A DNA stretch of 64,000 bases from Ehretia macrophylla (GCA_037974665.1 CM075778.1:13753001-13817000), one strand, 5' to 3'; counted from the stretch's first letter, positions 16,986-30,250 are shown. Numbers and translations: made by a program. Notes: generated from the sequence alone by a model not told the origin.

Positions 16986-18323
16986 CTATTTCTTCATGTT
17001 GTTCCACCAGTAGTTTTGTTTCGGATCTCTGTACATCTTGGTACTGCCTGGATGGATAGTATACTTAGAATTATGAGCCTCTACAAGAATTTCTTTCTTT
17101 AAAGCAAGCTCAGAAGGAATACAAATTCTGCCTTTGAACTTAAGAAGGCCATCATCATGCAATTTGAAATCCGACTCTCCCTCTTTTGACTTTTCTAAAA
17201 TTTCCATCAATTGCAGATCAGCTTGCTGAGCCTCTCTAATCCTGGATAATAAAAGAGATTGAATATGCAAACTTGCAAATTGAATACCTGAATCTGAAGT
17301 GTTGGGCCTCCATAAACATAATTCCTCCATGAACTCCCAACTTTTGATGATTAGACTGGCCACTGTAGCCTTTCGGCTTAAAGCATCGGCAACAATATTC
17401 GCCTTACCTGGCAGATAATTGATAGTACAATTATAATCCTCAAGCAACTCCAACCAACGCCTCTGCCTCATATTCAACTCTTTCTGAGAAAAGAGATATT
17501 TCAGACTCTTGTGATCAGTGAAGATTTCAAATTTATTACCCCAAAGATAGTGACGCCATTTCTTTAATGCAAAGATGATAGCTGCAAGCTCGAGATCATG
17601 CGTCGGGTAATTAAGTTCATAAGGTTTCAGTTTTCTGGAAGCATAAGCAATAACTTTCCCATTTTGTATCAATACACAGCCCAAACCTTCCTTAGAAGCG
17701 TCACTATAGATTACCAGATTATCGGTACCCTCAGGTAGAGCGAGAATAGGAGCAGTGGTTAATCTCTTCTTTAATTCCTGGAAACTAGCCTCACATTTCT
17801 CATTCCAGTCAAATATAGTCTTCTTTCGAGTGAGCTGAGTCAAAGGTCCAGCAATTTTTGAGAAATCCTTGACAAACCTTCTGTAGTAACCTGCTAAACC
17901 TAGAAAATTGCGAATTTCTGTAACAGTCTCTGGCCGTTTCCATGCTATGACAACCTCAATCTTTGCTGGATCAACGGAAATTTCATCCTGAGAAATAATG
18001 TGGCCCAGAAAAGTGACTTGTCTTAACCAGAACTCACATTTGCTAAACTTTGCAAATAACTGATGTTCCTGAAGAGTCTGCAACACAATTCTAAGATGCT
18101 GTTCATGCTCCGCCTCAGATTTAGAATAGACAAGAATATCATCAATGAAAATAACCACAAACTGATCCAGATAGGGGCGGAATACTCTCTGCATTAGATC
18201 CATAAATGCGGCAGGAGCGTTAGTTAACCCAAACGGCAGAACAACAAACTCATAATGACCATACCGAGTTCTGAAAGCAATTTTGGGAATATCATCGGAC
18301 TTAATCCTTAACTGACAATAGCC
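16986..18323 (-). pseudogene. Gypsy-A RT palm, RNase H and integrase zinc finger
   Basis: The RT catalytic box [10 protein letters not shown] lies near 18149-18120, followed by FLGHIIS and [17 protein letters not shown]. RNase H has the catalytic-site blocks [15 protein letters not shown] and [11 protein letters not shown]. The integrase HHCC finger starts with [15 protein letters not shown]; its cysteines follow after the TAG at 16986 (CLICQ). Key catalytic residues are kept, so the element was probably active until recently in evolutionary terms. Confidence 0.92.
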
Positions 18324-19475
18324 CTACCTCATATCGAATTTAGAAAATACCCTGGCACCTTGCAGTTGATCAAATAATTCCTCAATCAAAGGCAATGGAT
18401 ATTTGTTTTTGATAGTTATCTGATTAAGACCCCGATAATCAATGCATAACCGAAAAGATCCGTCTTTCTTTTTAACAAATAAGACCGGTGCACCCCAAGG
18501 TGAAGAACTCGGCTGAATGAATCCCTTCTCAAGTAAATCCTGCAACTGAATTTTCAATTCTTGCAACTCAGGTGGAGCCATTCTGTACGGAGTTCTAGAG
18601 ATAGGCGTAGCCCCTGATAATAAGTTGATCACAAACTCTATCTCTCTATCAGGTGGTAAACCAGGTAACTCCTCAGGAAACACCGCCATAAACTCTCTCA
18701 CGATAGGTACATCATTCAGTTTCAATTGATCACCAGGTTGATTAATCAAATAAGCAAAGTAAGCCTCACAACCCTTACCTAACATTTTTAATGCTTTAAT
18801 AGAAGATATGATAGGAGTTCTCATAGATTTTCTACTACCAACTATTTCAAGTACGGGCTGGTCAGGTATTTCTAGTTTCACAATCTTCTTTCTACAATCA
18901 AGTTGGGCATAATATTTACCTAACCAGTCCATCCCCAATATAATTTCAAAGTCGCGGAAAGGTAGAATAATTAAATCGGCAGGAAAAACACGACTTTGAA
19001 TAAAAATATTACATGCCTTGCAGATAGATTTGGTGACAAAGTTCGGCCCTATAGGTGTATAAACCACAATATCATGCAATAGTTTATCATGGTTCAACTT
19101 AGCATTTTGTGCACAAATAGGTGTAATAAATGAATGCGAAGCCCCGGAATCAATTAAAACTTTAACTGATTGATCATTAAGAAGAAAAGTACCTTCTACT
19201 ACAGCAGTCGTATCCGGAAGCTCCTCAGCATCTAAGGCAAATACTCGGGCCTGACCCCGCGGTACTGGTGCTGCAACTGAACCCCTGGTCTGATTGCCTT
19301 GACCAGATGTCTGACCCCTGGTATTCTTGAATTTCTGGCAGTCTCTAACCCTGTGTTGATCACTGCCGCGTCCGGTACATCGGCCCAATCTCTTCCAACA
19401 ATTCTCCTCAGTATGACCCTGGCGTTGACAGAAGCTGCACTGCTGGTGACGTCTTGCAACAGTGCCTCCCGAAGG
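18324..19475 (-). pseudogene. Gypsy-A nucleocapsid knuckle, protease and RT N-terminus
   Basis: The CCHC knuckle is followed by the aspartic protease with active site [10 protein letters not shown] (about 19160-19128) and the ILGMDWL block. RT then begins: [27 protein letters not shown], and [19 protein letters not shown]. The frame stops with TAG at 18324, immediately after FDMR, within the conserved RT palm. Confidence 0.9.
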
Positions 19476-19544
19476 TGCTCTGTAAGTAGAGGTAGCTGAA
19501 CTACCCTGTTGAGAACGAATTACCGCTGGTCGGGTCTGCCCCTA

Positions 19545-20480
19545 ACTCTGACTCTGACTCTGGACTGGTCGCGACTAAATCTGAACAGGCCCTGTATAAC
19601 TCTGTGTCTGCCTCAGCTGTGGACTCTGCCCAACTGGAATAGTCTGCCTCTGGTACCCCTGACTCTGAGACTGAAACTGCCGCTTACTCGATTGACTAGT
19701 CTCTACCAACACGTCTGCCTTGCGTTTTTCATACCTCGAGGCGCCTCTGACTACTGCAACATAGTTAGGGTAATCATTCGCAGACATATTAAGCATAATA
19801 TCGTTCCTCAATCCCTTAATGAACCTCTGCATCTTCATATCCTCAGGTTGTACCAAAGCCAGCACATAACGGGAAAGTCTAGTAAAAGCAGCCTCATATT
19901 GATCCACTGTCATATTTCCCTATTTCAAAGCTATGAACTCAGCCTGACGTCTCTCACGGGCAACCACTGATATATATTTATCTCGGAACTCTTGAACGAA
20001 GTCAGCCCACGAATGTTGAACCGCCTCAGCGTCCCATTTCTCATTAATAGTATGCCACCACTCCTCGGCGTCACCCCCCAGCAGAAATGTAGCATAAGTA
20101 ATTTTTCTCTCATCACTGCACTCTAGAATTGCAGCCACCCTTTCAAATTTTCTCAACCACATTTCGGCCTTCATATCATCAGGTTCTCCAAAGAAGCTGT
20201 ATGCCACGTGATGTAAAAATCGGTCATACAAATTAACTCCAGCAGCACCACTACCCTCGGCTCTGGCGGCCTGATTACCCCTAGCAGCCCCTGTCTGACC
20301 CTGCTGAGTTACGAATTGGGCAATAATATTCATTGCAGTAGCCATAGTAGCCAGAATCTGTGTAGTGCTGGGTTCTGGTCCCTACGGTGGCGCATTCTCT
20401 GCTACACCTTCACCCTTTCCCTGTACACCCTGCCTAGGAGCTTCTTCCAGCTCTCTCCCCGGTCTGCCCCTTCTCCTCAT
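19545..20480 (-). pseudogene. Gypsy-A gag
   Basis: Retrotransposon gag domain. FLHHVAYSFFGEPDDMKAEMWL and the AEEWWHTI block lie at 20240-20030, followed by the QYEAAFTRLSRYV and MKMQRFIKGLR blocks at 19900-19800. Four TAG stops interrupt it. The Gln/Ser-rich stretch at 19700-19540 links to the zinc knuckle at about 19440-19395 ([14 protein letters not shown]). Gag would form the virus-like particle core. Confidence 0.88.
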
Positions 20481-20828
20481 CTCAACAGCTAGAATGCAAA
20501 GTATTATGATAGGCATTTACATAAATTACAGGTAAAGCACATAGGAAGAAGTTCAAATAAATCCACATAAGTCACATATTACATTAGAAGAATGTTCACA
20601 TTCAAGAGATTCATAGTCACTTAATCATGCTTGACATCCTAGACTTTTCACCTTCAAACATTAACTCTCAAAGGCCTTTCGCATTCCATTGACATACTAG
20701 CAAATTCATTCCCATCTCAAATTTCACTTAGGCAAGTTAAAGAACTACAGTTTCACACAATCACAAAATCACATAGCAGACCCCTACCCACAGACCGAGA
20801 AATTTAACCCGGCTTCATGCAATCTATA

Positions 20829-20840
20829 GCTCTGGTACCA
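20829..20840 (-). promoter_or_regulatory. Gypsy-A primer-binding site
   Basis: On the minus strand TGGTACCAGAGC lies seven bases inside the 5' LTR. It matches the 3' end expected of initiator tRNA-Met with one change. It primes minus-strand DNA synthesis and fixes the element's orientation. Confidence 0.85.
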
Positions 20841-20847
20841 CCTAAAA

Positions 20848-23343
20848 TGTAACGCCCCGACCCAATCCCACGCTAAAGGTTAAGTCGGGACCCGATAAAC
20901 GGACAGAGTTTCCTCTGTACCACGGGCATTTTGCAAACCTGTAAATGCTCAAAATAGCCACAATATACTAAAACAAGCTTTTATAATTAAAATTCAAACG
21001 TTTAAGGCCATCCAAGCCAGGAAACAAACAACAGCTCCAAATCACACAAGCATACACCCAACTTAACTTTTCATTAAACCTTTTTAACATGCCATTCTAT
21101 GATAACATTAGAGCAATCTTAGAAGTTGAAATCAACATACCTCTAAACATACACCCCCAAGCATGCAAGAACTAAAAAGAGAATTAAAAGTTATTACAAG
21201 CCATAATATCTCAAAGCTAACGTTACAACCAACAACTTTCAACTTGCAACTACAAGAATATACATAGCCTTAAGGCCACAAAATAGATCATAACATAGTA
21301 GTACAAGAACACCATGTAATAACAAAAAAAATCATATTCACCTTAGGCAATAAACACACAGCAACTAGGGCAAAGGGTCAGCCTGAACTTCTTCTTCTTC
21401 CACTACCACGTCAACTAGCTGGGGATCACCCTCAGCACTTCCTGAAACATGATATCGAGGTATGAGCAACACTGTTGCCCAGTGAGGGATAAGGTCCCGG
21501 GGCGTGCAATGCAACAGATAAAACAGTTAAACAACAATAGCAATTAAACAATTTAAGAAGTAACAATAGCTTAAATAACCACACATTAAAAATGATACAT
21601 TTCACATAACCCCTATACTCCAATCTTCACTTGGTCTTCATTCACGATCCATGAACCACGATCACGATCACGATAAGCCGGCATAACCCCAAACACTCCA
21701 GTGGGTGTACTCCTGATGTACCCCGATAATCCTACAACCCAACATCCCTTGGCAATCTCCGGACCAGGCGAATGAGGGACTAGGGCGCGGAGTTTCAATA
21801 TCCATCGGCAAGCCCTCTGTTGCCCAGCCGATATTCAACACATCTGCCCCTGACACTATGGTTGCGCAACCACTATGCAATGCACTTAACGATGACAAGT
21901 CAATATAAAAAATATAAGAAATAACACATAAGAGGATCAACAAAGTAGGTTGACCTCAGAATAGATAGATTAGAAACAGTTTATACAAGCAAATAAGCAA
22001 CTTTACAAAGAGGCATATATAAGATACATTTAGAATTATACCAAAAGTTCCAAATCAACTTGAAACCACATTTGAACACCTAAGGAGCCATGCCATGGAC
22101 TTAGAAGCGAGAAACAACTGAATTTGCACCTAAACTCCTTTGTTATTCAAGCTATTTTTCTTCCGAATCAAAGTTAAGGTTCCAAATTTGAGGGGAAGCT
22201 ATACTAATCTTCTAAGTAACCCCTAAGGCACCCCTACAACACTCAAACACGTGAAATTACCCGCAATTACCCCAAAAACCCCAATTTTTCTCTTATAGTT
22301 TTAAACTACACATACTTTAATCGGGCTTCAAATGAGGGTTGGCAAAGCTTCTAAAGCACCTAGGTATCCTAAGCATTCTAAAAGTGAAGCCCGAATCCAC
22401 CCGGATTCACATTAACCCCGAAATCTCTTTGTTAAAGTCGGCTAATTCACGTTCAATGCAAATTTAAAGCAATTCAAATGCACGGGGCTATTAGACTACC
22501 TTCATTAGCACCTAAGGCATCTATTAGAAGTATTGAATCAAGCTAATTCGCGCAATTACACAAAACCCTAGAATTTCATCACTATTCACCTCATAAATCA
22601 AATTAATGATTCTAACCGTTTAAAATGCGAACCAATGGCTCAAATGCGTTCCCTAGCACTTATATACAAGGTATAATAGCATAAGTAAGCATTACAATAG
22701 CATTGGAACACATTTTTAACAAATCAAGCAAATAGCAACAATTTTAAAATGCGCAAAAAGTCATGAAATCCCTCACCAATGCGCGTAGGAACACTTAGGA
22801 GGCTTGCACACACCCTAATCTACTTTTTCTAGGCTTGGAGTGGCTTGGATTGAAGAGTTGAAGATGAAAAATCCCTCCTTGTGGCTGCTTGAGGCTCTCG
22901 GCCTTCTACAGTGAAATTTCAGCTCCTATTTTTTTTTGCATGTTATGAGCTTAATTGCCTTATGTTGAGTATATATGATAGGTGGGGTCATGTTGGGTGT
23001 TTAAGTGGCCCACTAAAAAGTGCGTAGATAGCTTTAAACGAGTCTAAAGTGCAAGGTATAAGCTAGTTAGTTAAAACACTAAGTTATGTAACGTAACACT
23101 ATTCATTAGTTCACTAAACTATTTTCTAAACGAGTACTCCTATCATTTCTAGCTCAATTGCACATTTTTCCCACTCCTTTAACAATTAATATGATTTAAT
23201 CAAAATGCTAATTCACGAACATAATACAGTTTGAAAATGGAGTGAATAGTAGCTAAGAAAGACAATAAGTAAAGCACAGAATTAAATGCGCAAATAAAGG
23301 ATGTAATAGTAAATGAATGTATGGCAAAGTCTCGGGCGTCACA
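20848..23343 (-). repeat. Gypsy-A 5' LTR
   Basis: Plus-strand termini are TGTAACGCCC and GGGCGTCACA, imperfect inverted repeats of each other. It carries the GGTTGCGCAACC palindrome at 21860-21871. It is nearly collinear with 13296-15782, with small indels (an extra 12 bp near 21405 and a shorter T-run near 22928). Confidence 0.93.
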
Positions 23344-23836
23344 CAGACTGAAGGATCAAATCCGTCTGTTGCTGACAATCCATCGTAAAGTCAAATGCCT
23401 CAAGTTCGGTGATCAAAGTAATCATCTTGAGGGTATATTTATTAACATCAGTACCTTCTTCCATACGTGCGCGGAACAATTCCTTCACTATATCGTACCT
23501 TATAGTATGACCATGTTCTCTATACAATTCTTGCAAATTGAGAATCATACTCTTAGCATGAGACATCTTCTCATGCTGTCTTTGCAATTCATTGCTCATG
23601 GAGGCCATGATATATGCCTTCGCATGTATGTCATATTTATGCCATAGATCAAATGTCACACGCTCAACTTTAGTAGTACCCTTTGGGAGGGCATGAGGAG
23701 GGGCTGTTTCTAGAACATATTCTAGTTTTTCCATACTCAGAACAATTTTTAAATTACAGAACCAATCAACAATGTTGGGTTCAGTTAAGCGGTTACTATC
23801 TAAAATGCGAGCTAACGGGTTTACAACATAAGCCAT
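23339..23836 (-). pseudogene. Copia-1 gag, N-terminal part (UBN2-type)
   Basis: About 165 open codons from MAYVVNPLARILDSNRL. Shows the gag blocks LEYVLETAPP, FDLWHKYDIHAKAYIMASM, LQELYREHG and VNKYTLKMITLITELEAF. It is cut by the gypsy-A insertion at 23344; the last codons belong to the gypsy-A LTR. The second half of gag lies 10 kb away at 13295. Confidence 0.9.
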
Positions 23837-25205
23837 TATATATAAGTTGCAAGAAAATAAATAATGTAGAAAATAAGATTACAAGTAATGTAAACAAGTA
23901 ATAAACTATTTAATCATGGACTTGAATTAAATAGTACCTCCCACTAATCTTATCGAATCTCACACTCCCTAAATGAGAAATGTGAATCTAATTAAAGACT
24001 GCTTAGTAGGATGACCAATATTCTCTTAAGGATAATATCTCTCAGATTTCATGCAATATTGAAATATTACTTTAAGAGTTAACAACAATTGTTATCTATA
24101 TCACTATATAGGACTTGGTCAATTTAGCCCCTAAATCACTTTAATCTCAGCTTTCGTGCAATATTGATCTAGTGATCTAGTTATATTAAGCCCACCATCT
24201 AAATAAATGCGACAATTTGAATCCTATGACCTCAACTTTAGTGTATTATTGGCCACATGATATTGGAGCATCAAAACATGTCTATGTCTACTAGGCATAC
24301 ATAAGACTTATTATGAACTACATCTTTCTACCTTTGGATTAGACAAGACATAATCATTTTATGCCAATATAGTCCTAGGATGATGGAGGGCTACGATAAA
24401 ACTTTTTTTTACCGCTTTACAATCTAATATGAGTTTGCACATAGGAACATTTTTAGTTTGTAACGATCTCGGTTATACATACAAGTCCATTTAAAAGCCA
24501 ACATCACATATAAGCAGTTAAACAAGCATATATGCATCAATATAAAGCATGAAGGATCATGGACTTAGTGCTAAGAAACCAAGCCTAGAATAACCAAAAC
24601 AATGGTCTTGATATCTTGATGGTCTTGATATCTTGATTTCTTCAACACTTCAAAGTCCTCAAACTCCTTGGGAAACTTCAACTCCTTTGCAAAAACTCTT
24701 TGTAGATTACAACAAATTGTCTTACTACAAAATGTTCTCTTGCAACAATAATGAAATGAGATTTATGCCTCATTTACAAGCCAATGAATGAAAGAATAAT
24801 TATTACAAGGTCATCCAATGAAATACAACCATTCGTCATCCAATAAGCTAAGTCCATGATCCACCTATCAAACACCATTCATCAAATATTGAATATGCAT
24901 CACATACAACCATTCAATATAAGTTCATAAAGCATTGAATATGTATCATATACAACAATCCAAGAAAGTTAAATGAACACATAGCACATCAACATGTAAG
25001 AATTCATTTACTTCAAATTTCATACTTTGAACCTTTAAACGTCTCATGATTAACAACTAAAGAAGATCATGAACATAAATTAAAACCATGGTTTTGCATA
25101 ACATATCACATATATATGCATCACTATGAATAATATATGTTTATAATCAAAACAAGGCCCAAAGACAACCTCTCTGAACAAGTCGGTCGAGTCAGTCGGT
25201 TGAGC
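23344..25205 (-). mobile_element. Copia-1 retrotransposon, 5' part: gag start, leader and probable LTR
   Basis: Starts with the right CAGAC duplication and the gag N-terminal portion. Beyond 23836 is about 1.4 kb of non-coding sequence that should hold the leader and 5' LTR. I cannot place the LTR ends: there is no second copy in the window and no clear primer site. A short direct repeat of the TCTTGATATCTTGAT type lies at 24606-24640. Confidence 0.75.
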
Positions 25206-25210
25206 CACTC

Positions 25211-28200
25211 TGTAACGTCCTAATCCCTCACGAGACTGGAGGCTCTAATAGCCATGCTAATCACAACCCAATTCTAACCCAGTCACAAAATTTAGGGAAA
25301 ATGGACGGAGTTTCCCCTATTTTAGGACTAATCAAAAACCTATAAGCAGCAAGTATAACCACAATACAACACCCCAACTCCAATCGTCCCACTTTTCCCA
25401 ATCTTAAGGCCATCTGAGCCTTAGACAAAAACATAACCACATGAGCATACAATCAAAAGATAATAAAGTCTATCTTTAGCTATTACATGCCACTACTCTA
25501 TCAAATCACATAAGTCTATAATTTAGTTTACAATTCAACAAGCCATACCAAAAATACCTACAAGACCTCAAGGGTCTACAAACAGAACATAAACATATCA
25601 AGTCTCATCATCACAAACAACTCCCAATCACAGCAAGATAAGCAGCCAACAACATGATACACAAGGTAGTTGTTCTAACTGCACCTGAAATATGTTAAAA
25701 CGAGGAATGCGTAACCAAAGTTACCCAGTGAGGGAGGTGATGCAGCATACCGAGCATGCAACATGTTATGCAACAAAGATAGCCATATATATAACACAAA
25801 GTAACAAGACTAGATAGACAAGTATTTAACCACATATAAAAATGATACGGTTCTACTTTGTCTTCAATCACGAGCCACGAGTCAAGATTTCAAGCAAGTG
25901 CCAACAAACCCCTTATTCCTCCAAATGGGGTACTCCGGATATACCTCGATCCTACGACCCTTTCTTTTGAGGTAGGTCCATATGCCTTAACGAGGTGAAC
26001 CACGCCTCTGGGGTAGTGGATTATACTCAGCGAGAGAAAAGGAATAGGCACCATGGTAATCGAGGGAACACGGCAAGCCCGATGCCGCCCGTGTTTCTCG
26101 ACGCTACCATATCCGAATAGGTTGCGGAACCCCGAGGCAAGATCACGAGGGCCGAGCAACATATACCAGATAATTTACAAGCAATATAGGCAAGATAACA
26201 ATATAAGCTAAATAACTAACATTTATAGCATGGGCATTATCCAACAAAATTTATATACAACAGAGCAATGCAAATAAGATGCAACTCCCTCACCTTATTA
26301 CAACCAAACTTGTGAGAATCTAGCCAATGATACAAGGACTAACGCCAATTTATTCTCAACATCTTGGACTAGCTCAAAGAATCAAATCCTATCATGTAGT
26401 AAACTTATATTTATCACAAGAAATCTTATAGATGTCACCCACAGTCAATGCACTAAAGTTCACATCACATAATCAGTTTAGCAACACAACAGGATACAGT
26501 CACACATTAAACAAGTAACATGCCAGCTGATTTAGAAACTTCTCCCAGAAGGATAAACATACTATGTAACCCATTTGAACTCTTAGCTAAGCAATTAAAG
26601 GCTCTTTACCAGTCACAATCATAACCTTACACATATAATACAATTAACATGCAATATAACCAATATAAACTAAATATAATTGTTTTCATTCAATCTTTAA
26701 CAAGTAACATGTACTTCAACTTACTAACTTCTCTAAATAGATGAACATGCTATACAGGAACAATTAAACACTTATCCAATCAATTAATGAGTCAATTAAA
26801 AACAATTATCAACATGGTTCATAACTAGTTTCTTTAGTCCTCTTTCAAGTTCATACTAAACTAAAGTCATCCAAACCAAATAACTTAATTCACAAAACTT
26901 CACTATTATGATACGTACACTACACAAAGGCATATAAACATTTAATTACTCAATTATAAAGCAATTATCATGAAATTAACTATGCGAACGTAAAGGGGTC
27001 AATATTATACCTTTCCCAACACTTTACCACAAGCTCACACATGTCTTAAAACTGCATTTAAACACTCTAGAAGCAACTATAAAGTAATACAAGTACTAAA
27101 GCAATTAATTCATTCATTTCCCCTTTGTTCAACTAGGCTATTTAACTTCCTACTGGAATTCAAGGATCAAGTTAAGCTAGCTAACCATCCTACTAATCTA
27201 AGGATACCTAAATATCTCATTTAGAACCTCTAAATCATAACCTATAGCACAAGTACATGAAAATACCGAAAATGCCTATTTGTGGGTTTACACTATAAGT
27301 ACCAATTCTGGAACCCAAACAAGCGAAACGAAGACACTTCTAAGGCTTCAATACTTAACAAAGACTAGTCATAACCTCGAAATGTGCCCGGATTCGAGTT
27401 AACCCTGAAACCCCTGATTAAAGTAGGCTATTTTGATCAAATTACCCATTTTTTGTGCATAGCAAGGGCAACTAACATTTTTTCCATGCTCATGGACCTA
27501 ATTAGCAACTACTAGAAGCCTTGAATCGAATTAAATTGTAACTTTTTTCGGAAACCTTAGTTTGACACTATTTATCATCTTCCTCATGTAGATTCTTGCT
27601 AAAAACTTAGTTCCAAACTATACCAATACATACACAAGGTCTTTAACATGTAATAATACTATATAAAACAAGAAACAAACAACTTATGGCATGGAACAAG
27701 CAAAATCCAAAAATTTAAAATCATGGCATAAACTTTAAATAGTTAAAAGATGAAACTCCCTTACCAAATTAGAGATGTAGGAGCAAATGAGAAGCTTTTT
27801 AGTGGTTTGAAATCCTTTGAAAGAACTTGAAAAATCAAATTGAGTAAAATTTGCAAGATAAAATACTATTCCCGTAATAGAACTTTTGGCTGATTTTTTT
27901 GGCATTTTGTCTTATTTTGAGTATTTTTGAGCATTTTTTTAGCTATTATATGTATATACTAAATAATATATGAGTAGATGGGTTTAGTTGTAGGTCAAAT
28001 TGTATGCAAATGGATCAAGTTTTATGCCAAATAGGTCAAGTATTCTAAGCTGAAAAATGCTGTAAAGTTTCATTATTCATTACGTTTACTTACAAATTTT
28101 TTCTCGTTGATCCCGATATGCTATGCATGCAAACTCAATGGATGTATGCATCTAAAATAGCAAGTATTAAGGGAAAAATATGAAATTCAAAAAAAGAAAC

Positions 28201-28488
28201 AGAGAAATTTTCATGTTCGGACTCGAGTTTTTTAAACAGTTAATAGGTAATAATGGAATCTAACACTTAAATATAAAAGAATAAATTCTAATAATTGTAA
28301 TATTAAAATAGTTACCTTATTTAATTTTTCTAAACTCTATTCGCACGTATTTCAAAAATATGATAAATTGTGCAATTAATGAATGAATTGAATTAAATTA
28401 TTCACATAACTATAACAAACTTTTAAAGTAACACATTAATATATGCAACTATGTACTGTACACTAAATGCTGGGTCTGGGGTCTCACA
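25211..28488 (-). repeat. Element B 3' LTR (3,278 bp)
   Basis: Plus-strand ends are TGTAACGTCC and GGGGTCTCACA. Contains CCCAGTGAGGGA near 25720 and a one-base variant of the shared palindrome (GGTTGCGGAACC, 26120-26131). A TATATG run near 27945-27960 may be the promoter in element orientation. Confidence 0.9.
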
Positions 28489-30250
28489 TCCTCCCCTCCT
28501 TACAAAAATTGCGGCCTCGCAATTCCTTATGCTTAAGAAAACCCCCAATAACACACCCCAGAAGAATAGCAAGAACATATACCACAATATCATCAAAAGT
28601 CCAGTAAGAGTACCAGAGAACTTCACCGATGAAATCCTGAGTGAGGTAGCCAAATAAAAGCTATTATGAAAATACCAGTTAGAAAATACCGTGAAAAATC
28701 CCGTATATATATACTGGAGATGTAGTTTGAAGAGAATCCGGTAGTAGTTCTCGCATACTGATTTTTACCAAGAGATACCCAATAGAAATACCAAATGAAT
28801 TCCATAGGTGAAGCCCCAAATGAGAATCCAAGTAAGAATCCATGTCAAGAACACTGGTTGAATGTTTATAAGAGTGAACTCTTCCAAATATAGATACCAA
28901 ACATAAACTTTATATTCAATGCCACATAGAGATTCCTTCCGAGATGCTCAAGAGATATTACCGTTGGAATGCCACCAAATTTGCTGCCACAATTAGCCTC
29001 AGATAAGAATACCAAGATGAATACCCCTCTTCTTGTTGATTCATATTCTTGGGAGATTTGTTGCCGACCATCGTACTATTGAGGGGAAAGATCATTTACC
29101 AATTCAAATGGTATTATGTATGTATACAAGTGAAATTACATCAAATATACATTTCTTAATACATAAAGAACTTATTGAATGTAAGTTTCACATATCAAAT
29201 ATTTATCACATAGACGTAGTTAGTATTTTAGATTGTCATGCAATCATTGACTATACTAGAACGCATTATCACCTACTTTCCCTATCAAGTTATCTAAACA
29301 CAAATGACAGTTTTACCTCGTGAAATTAAATCACACATGTTACTATTAATAAACAGGATAAGTATTTCTCCGAGAATCAACTAAATGTACACATAAACAC
29401 CTAATTACATCAAATCATACAAATCTCACATACATATGCATATATTCCAGATTAACTCTTTCTAGCATGTAAATCTAACTCAAATGCTATACTACATTCA
29501 ACATGTTAAACGCTTATATGCAACATAAGATTCTCAAATCAATTCCAAACAACTAAGTGTCAAGCTAGTCATTCAAACAAGATTAAACTAATGGTTACTC
29601 ACACAATCTGAATAATTAGGTAAATATGTACATAAGCTCAAATATCAATTAACAATCATGTAAACAACATTTATTCCAACTCTAAATTATCAACATAATG
29701 CACAAAAAGTGATCTCCCTCTACTTAACTTGATGATCATGCAAATTTTGATTTGACAAGCTTATTTTCTTGGACCTAGACAATGTATGACATGCATACAA
29801 CTAGTAATTAAATAGACATATGACACATATAAACAAATATTTAAGCTCAAGACACATTATTCACACAGTCACATAGGATGAACATAATTTGTAAAACAAT
29901 ATAGACATTCCATTAACTCATGTATTCATGCAATATACTTTTCATATTCCTATGCTCGTGCTAGTATGCTAGTCATTTAGACAATCATACACCTAGGTAA
30001 CTAAACAATCGCATAATCATATAATCACACAAGGTCACTTAAACTATAAAAGGAATACAAATGGATAAGCTCTCATTAAAACACAACTTGACACATTCCA
30101 AGCACATAATACTTTATCATACTTAACACACAAGTCACGTATACTATCCTATCCACGTAACACACTTGACAAATACACGATCAAGGTCACTACCCAGTAG
30201 GCCAAAGATCATTCCCCGACTGAGAGGTAACTAAACTCTGATACCACCTC
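28489..30250 (-). other. Element B internal region, non-coding
   Basis: Begins (element 3' side) with the polypurine tract and the short inverted repeat AATTGCG-AGGC-CGCAATT. 28620-29030 is quasi-repetitive, with GGTATT-type words on the minus strand every 20-40 bp, as in element C. 29030-30200 is AT-rich with no domain. Short hydrophobic ORFs at 28623-28900 have no recognisable family. Confidence 0.7.
30235..30246 (-). promoter_or_regulatory. Element B primer-binding site
   Basis: On the minus strand TGGTATCAGAGT, four bases inside the 5' LTR, matches the initiator tRNA-Met type site at 11 of 12 positions. Confidence 0.85.

Larger units (their letters stand above)
15840..20480 (-). pseudogene. 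Gypsy-A gag-pol polyprotein, one frame with eight TAG stops
   Basis: From the ATG at 20480 to the stop at 15840 the frame never shifts (about 1,547 codons). Only TAG codons interrupt it, at 20382-20384, 19920-19922, 19575-19577, 19542-19544, 18324-18326, 16986-16988, 16509-16511 and 15840-15842. The last is probably also acquired, because the frame stays open past it towards the polypurine tract as in relatives. Domain order is gag, CCHC, protease, RT, RNase H, integrase, chromodomain, which is the Ty3/gypsy order. Several stops fall where the family has Gln (LK-stop-GNMTV) or Trp (GKS-stop-EKYLP). Confidence 0.93.
13296..23343 (-). mobile_element. Gypsy-A: full-length Ty3/gypsy chromovirus (Tekay/Del-like), nested in copia-1
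   Basis: About 10.05 kb with two LTRs of about 2.49 kb, a primer-binding site, a polypurine tract, and one gag-pol frame with chromodomain-like C-terminus. It is flanked by CAGAC duplications. The 5' LTR is on the right (minus orientation). The first 225 bp of the LTRs differ at about 11 positions by eye, mostly transitions, and later parts look closer. It is therefore older than copia-4 (about 1.8%). It inserted into copia-1 gag, so copia-1 is older still. Eight in-frame TAG stops make it non-autonomous now. Confidence 0.95.

Noticed and set aside
15840-20480. Alternative genetic code or programmed amber read-through in gypsy-A
   Set aside because: Host genes in the window use ordinary stop codons, including TAG at the ends of the F-box and DUF1666 genes. 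Decay by C-to-T change is simpler. It would need conservation of TAG in relatives to be considered.
20829-20840. tRNA-Met gene
   Set aside because: Only the 12-nt primer-binding complement is present, next to an LTR; no cloverleaf. The same applies to the sites at 30235, 36170, 46210 and 48089.
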